Of a stretch of 64,000 nt of DNA, positions 58,501-64,000 are shown piece by piece (within the stretch, counting starts at the first letter, position 1; each line of letters opens with the position of its first letter). Source of the DNA: Phoronis australis (taxonomy: Eukaryota; Phoronida; Phoronidae); assembly GCA_002633005.1 (NCBI GenBank), contig NMRA01000099.1:694167-758166 (forward strand). Direction: 5' to 3'. A program made the translations under genes and the position numbers. The notes beneath the pieces were generated by a model. The model worked only from the letters and a program-made list of their open reading frames with translations, did not search any database and was not told the origin of the DNA.

Positions 58501-61500
58501 TTCTTTAAAAAAGGTTTCATTAAAAATGACCGAAGGGTTAATTTTGCTATGAATGTACCTTTCTTAAAAATGAATTTTTGACTTAAAAAGGTGTTAACAT
58601 AATAATAATGGTACATAAATATAAAAGATATTTTATATATTTAAGGTGCTGCATTCCCGCTCATCAACTTCATTGTAGCATTTACATCACAGAATTCCTG
58701 TCCAACTCAAAAGTATAATTCTCCAGTTATGCATTTTCCTATTTTCTTAAGACACAATGTAAATTTACCCACAGCCCCATAACAAAGAGCTCAAGTACAA
58801 ACACTTGCCAGGGTGGGCTATTGAGAAGACTCAGCAAGGCTATATTAAGCATGATGTTACCTGGATGTGAACATCAGCGAACAACTGGGTCTAAATTACC
58901 GGTTAATATACAAATCCAGAACTTTCCAGATAATCACTTAAAGCTGTATGTCGTCTTGTTTAGCTGGCGAAAAATGAAAAACTGAAATGGGCCCCTTAAT
59001 CTCATAAAATAGTGCATGATAGGATTTTATTTCTATAACCAACATGAACATCACAACCACCAGTCACTCTAAACAAAGCACTTCAGAGTTTATTGGGATT
59101 GGCGAACCCTCAACTTGGCAAATTTGAAAATGGCGCATGTACCCATTGACTGTGCTTTAAGTTGGAGCAGAACAAATAGAATTCTATCATGGTAAGGGAT
59201 ATTACGAGACCAATTTTATGAGAGTAAAAAGCCTAACTCAATTTTTGTACACAGTAGATGGCTTCAACAGGTAGTGAAAATATGTTAGAGTTTCCAGTTG
59301 TCAGTGTGGTGATTGACTGTAACTGGAGGAAATCTTCTCATGGTGATTTGACTGGGATGCTAAAGACAAAAACGGAAGATATATTCTTGCCTCTTTCCTC
59401 GAGGCCAAAGCAACATCTCATTACCTTTTTCAGTTTAGGTGCAGGTTGTTCGTCCTTGCAGGAATGTTTTCTCTTAGTACCATGCCGAGCTGTAGTCTTC
59501 ACCTTAGGTTGAAATGCCGCAGATGGACATTCTTAAAAATGTAGGTTTTTAAAACACTCAGCCTTTTAAAGCAAAAAATCGTTTGGAACAAAAGCAATAA
59601 TAGTTGAAATTACCATTTTTCTACTTACCAAAAGCATCATACATTACTGCCAATGCTTAAAATTTATTTGACAACATGTGAACCATACAAACTATGCTAA
59701 AGATGTTATAAAATTCTCTTAAAACTTAAGTTTTGCTGAGAGCTTTGACGAAATGAGATTTCTTTTGTTCGCCACAGTGTGACCTGAACCAAAGAAGTTT
59801 AACTAATGAACTAACAAGAATCTTCAAATTCACAATTCACAGTAAATTGAAATAAATTAATTTTGTGTTAGTCAAGCAAACATGCAGCAATAGATTTGCG
59901 TCGGGCAACATTTCATAATCTTTGTCACTTTTCACTACTATTCCTTCAGTTTGTCATTTTCGTCGAGTGTCCTTTGGTGTACATTTGAATTAAGGGATCA
60001 CTAATCAACATGAACACTTTCAAAAGCGCATGCAATGTACGATGAGAGGGACTAAAAGCTGGTGTACGTCTTTAAAGCTTTCTGAAAACAGCAATTGAGA
60101 CCACCTGTTACAGAAAAATTAACATTTTTGGAGACGTTCTTAGGAGAATGTTTTGCATGCTAATGGAATTTCGTCAATTTTAGGCAAACCATCAAACTTT
60201 GACAAGGCACACATGCTTGTTAGTTTATGTATTAATCGATAGTGCTAATTCATTGTGTTAGCTGTTCTTTGGCTGGGTCTAGCATTAAGACATGTTGGAT
60301 GACAAGCATCAGTAAAGCAGCATTCCATAATTCATCGAATCTCTTTTCTGCTGTGAAATTAGCTTCAACACTACTATGAAAACAACAATATCTGGCAGAC
60401 GACTTACCGTCAGCAGGAACGGCTGGGTGCATCGGTGGAGGCTCAACAGAAGTAGGCGGTAGAGCTAAAATGACATGGTAGATACTCCTGATATTTTATT
60501 TCCAGAAGTTCTAAGAACCCCAGCAGTTGGGACTCTGATATGAAGCAATCTCAACAAAAGCAGGTGCTATCACGAACTCAGACGAAACTTCGGTTCATCA
60601 AAGTGTACCACTGAACCCCTGGCAGCATGAGCATAAATCTTGTGCTTTGAGCACATTTACACATGGCTGATGCAAGGGCTTACTCAAATTCTCTTTCCTT
60701 TTTCGAGTTTACTGCTGCAACTTGTCAGTTACGCTGTAATCCAGAACACGAATTCTCCTTTCAGAAGCACACATTTGACATTGACCACAGGTCAGTGATT
60801 TTACACAAAGGTATTTGCCATACCGTCATTTTTCAATTTTTCAAAGAATGATTACATGCCTAGCTAAGAACAAAGTTATCACAATTTTGTATAGTTTTGC
60901 AACTGCTGTATTGAACAACACACCCTAACCATGAAGTGGAATTTCCTTGATGATAATTATGGATCAGAGATTTGGCAAAAAATCTCAACATTCTGTCACC
61001 GTTTGAAAGTGAAATATATGTGAAATATACACAGCAACGCAAGTGAGTCTTGGATAATTTATATAACTCCACCAAAACTCACGAGGGATCTACATAAGGA
61101 AAATACCTTGAGAACAACAGATAATCTAATCTACCTGTCTAACATACCGAGAATTAAACCTATAAAAAATCAACAAAACAAAAGCAAATATTTCACTTTC
61201 AACACACTTCACACATCTCCAATGCAGCGCAGTAGCCCAATAAGGTGTTGATCTCCCATAGAACAAAGCAACGTGTTGATCATGTTTTCATGCCAAATTG
61301 TTACCTAAAGCACCTTAAATAACTCAATTATTACATGGTAGTTACCAGTGGATTCACGCTGATACTTTGAGACAATTACGTGTCTGAATAATTGCTGTAT
61401 GTACATATGGTTAACACCAAAGGAAGGACAGGACACAGCAAATATCATGCGCGCACCCAGCCTAAAACATAGGGGGGGCCTCGAATTCTTCGTTATGAGG

Positions 61501-63030
61501 ACCCTTTACTGAAAAAAATCAACGAGGACTAAAAAAAATAATGAAAACGGGGGCACTAGGTTCGGGCCCGCCAATCGTGCATCCGCGCTGAATTCCTGTG
61601 GTCTTTGTGGAGTTTTGTCTTGTTTACTCGGACTTTTTGTTTCACCGAGGCGGACTCTTTTGCCCAAATTGACAAATGGGGGGGGGGGGCTCATTTGACC
61701 CCCCCGAGCCCCCATGGGTGCGCCCATGAACATGAAACACATATAGCAGACAACTTACTTTCAAGCGGAACAACTGGGGTCTGCAACAATACTGAATCTT
61801 CAGTGGCAGTGGATGGAGCTGAAAAATGAAACAGTACTTAGTGTAGATTCACATTTCATTCTAAAGCTCAACAATACATTGACAAACTGAACTTTGGCCA
61901 ACTCACATTAGTCAGACTTGGGCAGTATAATTCCTGAGAGTCAATTCGCATCGCACTATAACGTCCCAACAGCATATTTTGTCGAATGGGAAAATATGTG
62001 CCCCGCAAATTGCCAGGCAGTGTTTTTCAATTGTCAAGGTTATGCAGTCTGGGATCTGTACATATGAACTGAACCTCAGAATTGCAAGCCAGGTCACAAG
62101 CAATGATCTGGTAATTCCCATACTGCTGAGAGCTTACTCTAATCTGTCTTAAAATTTCACAATTTCAAATCTTATAAGAGTCTTTCTCATCAGTTTTCAA
62201 AATATATATTAGATTGTGGAAGCATGGAGATCGAACAAGGACTTTTTGGTTGCATGTCAATGAATGTCTAAACCAAAATATCAACAAGAAAATGAAAAGC
62301 CAGCATATTGCCACCATTTTCACTCATGAAAGTTAACAACGCAATGCTCTATATTACTAATTGCACTCATTGTAACTGTAATTTATTCTTACCTTGCTTT
62401 AAATTTACATCATTTGACTGGTGAGCGGGGATATTGGTGCTTGATGTAAGGGGCATGTTGGTGTCACTGGGGCAGCTATTGGAAGACACAGCCTGATAAG
62501 TACTAGCAGCTGGAGGAGGATCCTACAAAACGCATTTGGACATCCATCAGCTAACATGCCTTATAGCACAGAATTGTGTAGAATGATCTCCACAATTAGC
62601 ATTCTAATATCAGTAACTTTTGGTGTTGTAATGCAGGCACAAATAGCAGTCAAGTTACTTGGGGTACAATATATTATTCTTTTCATGTCCCGCAAGACCA
62701 GAAGCGTTTAGCGGCCTAACCTTTTGAACACTAAGTCAATGTGTTCTTCCTCCTTGCCTCTGCCATTTCAATGTCAGACACATTCGACTGCTAAAAAATT
62801 CCATCCACAAAAAAATCAACAGACTAATCAACATAGCAACACACACCTTGACGATGTAATCACCGATATACTCAGGCAGTAAAAACAGCACCTCATGTGA
62901 GGCCAGACCCTCGATACTTGACTTGTGATGCACGTCCACAAAGATGTGAGTGTACCTTCGCCTCACTTCATCAGGATCGGCCACAAGCACCGCTAAACTC
63001 GACACAGTAGCTCCGCCAAATTCCATCAAT
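43101..63030 (-). CDS. SLF1: SLF1 homologue (SMC5/6 localisation factor 1), 5' end outside window
   Basis: Nineteen exons in transcript order: 62847-63030, 62393-62522, 61759-61818, 60408-60464, 59425-59531, 58265-58341, 57588-57863, 55344-55502, 53973-54102, 53410-53523, 52183-52336, 51855-52015, 51006-51082, 49945-50066, 49094-49165, 47577-47711, 44714-44833, 43931-44074, 43101-43543. Every junction keeps phase and gives 906 residues to the stop. Human SLF1 has about 1058, so about 150 residues, the first BRCT domain and start of the second, lie to the right. The order is end of BRCT2, Ser/Pro and basic linker, helical middle region, three ankyrin repeats (about 603-759), then a C-terminal domain. 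In vertebrates SLF1 binds phosphorylated RAD18 by its BRCT pair and, with SLF2, brings SMC5/6 to damaged replication forks. The match rests on many ordered motifs (LHPPF, DNAGWSPLHEACN, GITPLHDAVINGHVE). Confidence 0.92.
43931..44074 (-). CDS. SLF1: SLF1 ankyrin cap exon
   Basis: Phase 1 to 1, with acceptor tgtatcgtttag and donor gtacag. It encodes PQLLTLKTKEGYLPLECADT, then DEMREAL and a basic tail (TPTKRRINKCL). The Gly-x-Leu-Pro-Leu and the following acidic helix match the end of the SLF1 ankyrin block. Confidence 0.88.
44173..44300 (+). repeat. Tandem duplication, 66-bp unit
   Basis: TAAAGATGTATTTGCATGCT begins at 44173 and again at 44239, and the copies are almost identical over 62 bp. 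It lies in an SLF1 intron, 100 bp beyond the cap exon. High identity suggests a recent duplication. Confidence 0.92.
44379..44655 (+). repeat. Dispersed repeat, about 277 bp, plus copy
   Basis: Matches the minus strand of 22342-22624 nearly end to end, including ACATTTGGCAATTTTCAAC and the end GCAAGTTCCACTTTAA. It lies in the SLF1 intron between the cap exon and ankyrin repeat 3. Confidence 0.75.
44714..44833 (-). CDS. SLF1: SLF1 ankyrin repeat 3 exon
   Basis: A 120-bp exon, phase 1 to 1, with acceptor tccggcag and donor gtaggtgg. It encodes an inter-repeat loop, KKTNMSLNLAIASP, then DGITPLHDAVINGHVEVAKL and LIRAGG. The loop is longer than in a canonical ankyrin repeat, as in human SLF1. Confidence 0.93.
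45690..46330 (+). repeat. Degenerate tandem array, ATGAAATTTGGCA family, second locus
   Basis: About four units of roughly 145 bp carry GATCATGATGAAATTTGGTA or similar cores at about 45729, 45878, 46028 and 46177, each followed by GATTTTTGGACAG-like and TTTTAGTTTTTGACAAG segments. It is the same family as the array at 11.2-14.0 kb and lies in an SLF1 intron. Confidence 0.7.
46883..46953 (+). repeat. Tandem duplication, 35-bp unit
   Basis: AAGTGGACACAGGCAAAAGA starts at 46883 and 46918. The two units differ at one or two bases. It is intronic in SLF1. Confidence 0.85.
47577..47711 (-). CDS. SLF1: SLF1 ankyrin repeat 2 exon
   Basis: A 135-bp exon, phase 1 to 1, encoding INVNAVDNAGWSPLHEACNH and GHLECVQVLLNYKPKKTI. 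Asp, Trp, His, Glu and Asn of the DNAGWSPLHEACN core are the positions that in TONSL line the pocket for unmethylated H4 Lys20. The Tyr after Asn in human SLF1 and TONSL is His here. Confidence 0.95.
48190..48393 (+). pseudogene. THAP-like zinc-finger fragment
   Basis: A plus-strand frame begins MARRCICGGCDNTFPRDIGK and continues WHKFVHE, then MTHWCRLH. Cys-x4-Cys close after the Met, a His-Lys-Phe and a downstream Trp resemble the start of a C2CH THAP finger. The second Cys-x2-His half is not in place and the frame ends after 67 residues. THAP fingers are common in P-element and Kolobok-type transposases, so a transposase relic inside an SLF1 intron is the likeliest explanation. No terminal repeats were found around it. 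Confidence 0.4.
49094..49165 (-). CDS. SLF1: SLF1 ankyrin repeat 1 exon
   Basis: A 72-bp exon, phase 1 to 1, encoding GENLLHQACIKNRPHQLKEL and LSVQ. The Glu in Gly-Glu-x-x-Leu-His corresponds to an acidic residue of the histone H4 tail pocket in the related TONSL and BARD1 repeats. Confidence 0.92.
49945..50066 (-). CDS. SLF1: SLF1 exon before the ankyrin repeats
   Basis: Acceptor caccccccgcag, donor gtgtgg, phase 2 to 1. It encodes a basic Ser-rich segment SSPLMVRKFNSSGSRPSPLT and ends IERVMKVNTKG, which runs into the first ankyrin repeat as Val-Lys-Lys-Met does in human SLF1. A plus-strand frame over the same bases is its shadow. Confidence 0.8.
50464..50531 (+). repeat. Tandem duplication, 36-bp unit
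   Basis: AGCACCAGTACAGTTCTGT with GCTGATAGCTGTA starts at 50464 and 50500. It is intronic in SLF1 and has no coding sense. Confidence 0.85.
51006..54102 (-). CDS. SLF1: SLF1 helical middle exons (five)
   Basis: 53973-54102 encodes LIKDCPEYLADRLQTNLALL and EIVVDILECDF. 53410-53523 encodes LISRIILPSSRVVTSQCREL. 52183-52336 encodes AESLQALLKLVAMVAECCQC and later ALTFSRELMHKVA. 51855-52015 encodes KTINPPWLRLKVCDLLLDSY and ends LRKI. 51006-51082 encodes VENYFYLLPPLDGAGHQKIK. The Pro-Pro-Trp-Leu-x-x-x-Val block and the Leu-(R/Q)-Lys-x-Val-x-x-Tyr block match human SLF1 in order. The donor of 53973-54102 (gtattc at 53967-53972) is the least canonical. It was taken because it alone joins the next exon in phase. 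Confidence 0.8.
52905..53115 (+). mobile_element. GGTCTCATAATATTCC element, copy in SLF1 intron
   Basis: It shares ACCAACAAGAACAT, the GGTTGGCCAACC palindrome and the end ATCCTATCACAGTAAGGAAT, then ATTACGAAACCAAT, with 31921-32080 and 58985-59215. About 210 bp, non-coding. Its 5' inverted repeat is eroded. Confidence 0.65.
53780..53835 (+). repeat. CA/GCAC microsatellite
   Basis: Imperfect CACACACGCACG and GACGCACG repeats in an SLF1 intron. Confidence 0.85.
54855..55144 (+). repeat. Tandem duplication, 145-bp unit
   Basis: TGGCTGGTATGTCTGAGTTG starts at 54855 and 55000. The two 145-bp copies differ at only a few positions. Each contains TTGCTCAAGGACACAACC-like and TGAACCNATGACCTT segments, which look like part of a SINE tail. 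It is intronic in SLF1. Confidence 0.92.
55344..55502 (-). CDS. SLF1: SLF1 exon with the LHPPF motif
   Basis: Acceptor ctctttaagag, donor gtagtaac, phase 2 to 2. It encodes VLRTVLQLHPPFTPAIQDLY and later GDPWTFIKYLIR. This matches the human LLHLHPPWKSP segment and the following Trp-Ser-Leu-x-x-x-Leu-Ile-Arg, and is among the strongest family markers in the middle region. Confidence 0.9.
55918..57344. mobile_element. 1,427-bp TA-flanked inverted-repeat transposon in SLF1 intron
   Basis: The left tip is CCGTACATGTCCGGGTTACC and the right tip on the minus strand is CCGTACTCGTCCAGGTTACC, 17 of 20 matching and continuing into CGCCCA. TA stands outside both ends (55916-55917 and 57345-57346). Subterminal modules (GGGCGGTTAA, AGCCGAGNATGGGCG) repeat on both sides. 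The interior has short frames on both strands and no recognisable transposase. Same family by tips and modules as 12142-13082, with unrelated interior. Confidence 0.85.
57588..57863 (-). CDS. SLF1: SLF1 exon, start of the helical middle region
   Basis: Phase 2 at both ends, with acceptor gatgacag and donor gtgact. It encodes VNVSYRLPYFRSHIVGLQED and later YESCLEEDHGLTALDTLL and FYPPPHTLHSVMVEVLL. These align in order with the human segment containing Val-Tyr-Asn-Val, Leu-Ile-Glu-Ser-Leu-Ile-Glu-Gly and Tyr-Ile-Pro-Pro-x-x-x-Leu-His. Confidence 0.85.
58265..58341 (-). CDS. SLF1: SLF1 exon with a PIP-box-like motif
   Basis: Acceptor gactttgcag at 58342 and donor gtatgt, phase 0 to 2. In the frame that joins both neighbours it encodes ICFSFLTSGNPMTQASLNTW followed by FPKLK(R). 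A competing acceptor nine bases inside (tgtttcag) opens a different frame, FSNKWKPNDSSKF. That frame ends in phase 0 and does not join the next exon, so it was set aside. Confidence 0.6.
58985..59215 (+). mobile_element. GGTCTCATAATATTCC element, copy in SLF1 intron
   Basis: The 5' side has AATCTCATAAAATAGTGCAT then GATAGGATT. The 3' side has AATTCTATCATGGTAAGGGA then TATTACGAGACC, its inverted repeat. The interior has CCAACATGAACAT and GGCGCATGTACCCATTGACT shared with 52905-53115. Confidence 0.65.
59425..59531 (-). CDS. SLF1: SLF1 exon with a basic, NLS-like segment
   Basis: Acceptor tttttaag and donor gtaatgag, phase 1 to 0. It encodes a basic stretch with TARHGTKRKHSCKDEQ and ends PAPKLKK. 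Two Lys/Arg clusters about 16 residues apart are compatible with a bipartite nuclear localisation signal, as expected for a nuclear repair factor. Confidence 0.7.
60408..60464 (-). CDS. SLF1: SLF1 linker exon, duplicated copy b
   Basis: A 57-bp symmetric (phase 1-1) exon after tgtcattttag and before gtaagtcgtctgcc. It encodes (T)LPPTSVEPPPMHPAVPAD. Because both copies are phase 1-1, either or both could be skipped without a frameshift. Confidence 0.7.
61446..61728. mobile_element. Inverted-repeat element, 283 bp, in SLF1 intron
   Basis: The left tip is CATGCGCGCACCCA and the right tip on the minus strand is CATGGGCGCACCCA, 13 of 14 matching. The interior is rich in G runs on the left and C runs on the right, with no coding capacity. 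It ends 31 bp before the donor of exon 61759-61818. Confidence 0.6.
61759..61818 (-). CDS. SLF1: SLF1 linker exon, duplicated copy a
   Basis: A 60-bp symmetric (phase 1-1) exon after tttcatttttcag and before gtaagttgtctgc. It encodes (A)PSTATEDSVLLQTPVVPLE. Its 3' half and donor flank resemble the next exon closely, including GTTCC, CTTG and gtaagt(t/c)gtctgc. Confidence 0.7.
62393..62522 (-). CDS. SLF1: SLF1 linker exon, Ser/Pro-rich
   Basis: Acceptor cgttttgtag, donor gtaagaat, phase 0 to 1. It encodes a low-complexity segment beginning DPPPAASTYQAVSSNS with no recognisable domain. It follows BRCT2 directly, where human SLF1 also becomes disordered. Confidence 0.75.
62847..63030 (-). CDS. 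SLF1: SLF1 exon: second half of BRCT domain 2
   Basis: Acceptor tttctttcttcag, donor gtgtgtg. It enters with one base of a split codon and leaves in phase 0. It encodes LMEFGGATVSSL, then YTHIFVD (the Thr-His-x-x-x-Asp strand typical of BRCT) and LLPEYIGDYIVK, matching the Tyr-Leu-Gly-Asp-Phe-Leu end of SLF1 BRCT2. This is the first certain coding sequence from the right edge. Confidence 0.85.
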
Positions 63031-64000
63031 CTGAAGAAAGAAACGGCAGCAGTAGAAACAAGCACTTGCACAGAAAAAAGCCAACAGCCATATTCCGGAA
63101 TGCCACAATGCCACTCGGACTTATCATAATTACCCACAATTCTGTGAATCAGTAGAGCACCCAACAGACAGTTGCCGTGATTGTGGTTGTATTTTACATC
63201 AAAATAAGTTCATCATATGTCTCTTTAATGCCACTACAGTTTTGAGGACCATCAGGAAAATAAGCTCTTATTGTTGTTAGGTGATTGTATCTCCTACTTT
63301 TATGCTCAATAAATATTGTTTAGTACACACTTAATTACTGGTTGCACAGTGACTTCCAGTGTTGACAAGATCGGTGGGGTGATATACCGATCTTTTTATC
63401 CACTCAGAGGTGTGTTAATAGCCTAAACTTTATAAAGTAGATCAACCATCAACTGTGTTGTTCTTCCTCTGCAGAAGGGTTTGTCTTTTCATGGTTAAGA
63501 AGGAAATTTACTATTAAAGTACAGCAAAACTCGCATCAGTCACTGCGCACAAGTCGAATCTTTGCTCAAATCAGGCACCACAGTATGATCGTTTTGTGCA
63601 CTAGGCCCGTCTCATAGGTCTGATTTTTCCTTACTCAGTTCATTTACATAAGATGTATGCGTGTTTCACTACATTTACAGTCTCGAAAAAATATTTAACT
63701 TACATGGTTGATACTTAGCGTAACCTAAAGTCACCAAATGAGACCTGACAAAATTCCTATGTCGCCAAATGGGGACTGGGGTCAGCAAAACAAGGAAACC
63801 TCATAATGGGGTTTGTGACTGTCCTAACCCCTATAAACGCACCCGAGATCACCGGGACATTTCTTGCAATCGAACAAAAATTAGGAGTGACAACCAATTC
63901 CCCCATTCGGCCCAACATCCTGTGCAGACTCACCTCCCCGGGTAAACTGGATAATCAGTACACTACATCTGTGTGTAATTTGTAAATGGGTCCTTCCAAT
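63031..64000. other. Right edge: SLF1 intron, no certain exon
   Basis: The exons for the first BRCT domain and the start of BRCT2 should lie at or beyond this edge. A good donor (minus strand GGGGAG then gtgagt, at 63933) was seen, but the frame behind it closes within 29 bases, so it was not called. Confidence 0.45.

Noticed and set aside
63934-63962. 29-bp SLF1 exon before the BRCT2 exon (good donor gtgagt, right phase)
   Set aside because: The frame closes at a TAG directly upstream, the acceptor lacks a pyrimidine tract, and the encoded peptide matches SLF1 only loosely.

Overview
The window reads as nuclear DNA of an invertebrate animal. It is AT-rich, has long GT-AG introns, short phase-consistent exons and many non-autonomous transposons, and it carries single-copy animal genes. 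The species cannot be fixed from the sequence. Three protein genes can be assembled by joining exons through splice sites and codon phase. No bacterial operon, CRISPR array, rRNA or functional tRNA gene was seen.

Layout. (1) About 1-7.66 kb: no firm coding exon; several inverted-repeat elements and short tandem repeats. (2) 7.66-16.03 kb, plus strand: a NUFIP2-like gene without its 5' end in the model. It has one 1,992-bp exon, a 33-bp micro-exon and a short last exon. Its second intron holds a degenerate tandem array of about 2.7 kb with a 941-bp TA-flanked element nested inside it. (3) 16.03-32.87 kb: no supported exon; dispersed repeats, a minisatellite, and one ambiguous base at 23,411. 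(4) 32.87-36.69 kb, plus strand: a complete coding model of 580 residues with two SH3 domains and an N-terminus like Drosophila Dlish. (5) 36.69-43.05 kb: convergent intergenic region with an inverted-repeat element, a tRNA-derived SINE and a long GAT/AAT microsatellite. (6) 43.05-63.03 kb, minus strand: 19 exons of an SLF1 (ANKRD32/BRCTx) homologue, from the end of the second BRCT domain through three ankyrin repeats to the stop codon. The first exons lie beyond the right edge.

The three genes share no obvious pathway. SLF1 links RAD18 to the SMC5/6 complex at stalled replication forks, NUFIP2 is an RNA-granule protein, and Dlish is a SH3 adaptor in Fat/Dachs growth signalling. They look like an ordinary neighbourhood.

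The most notable observations are: a PIP-box-like motif in SLF1 that appears only in the phase-consistent reading of one exon; the conserved residues of the H4K20me0-reading pocket in its ankyrin repeats; a tandemly duplicated linker exon in the same gene; the conserved C-terminal block of the NUFIP2-like gene split over a micro-exon; and a TA-flanked transposon family with subterminal GGGCG(C/G)TTAA modules, one copy of which is dated and delimited by its insertion into an older repeat array. No wholly new multi-gene system was found.
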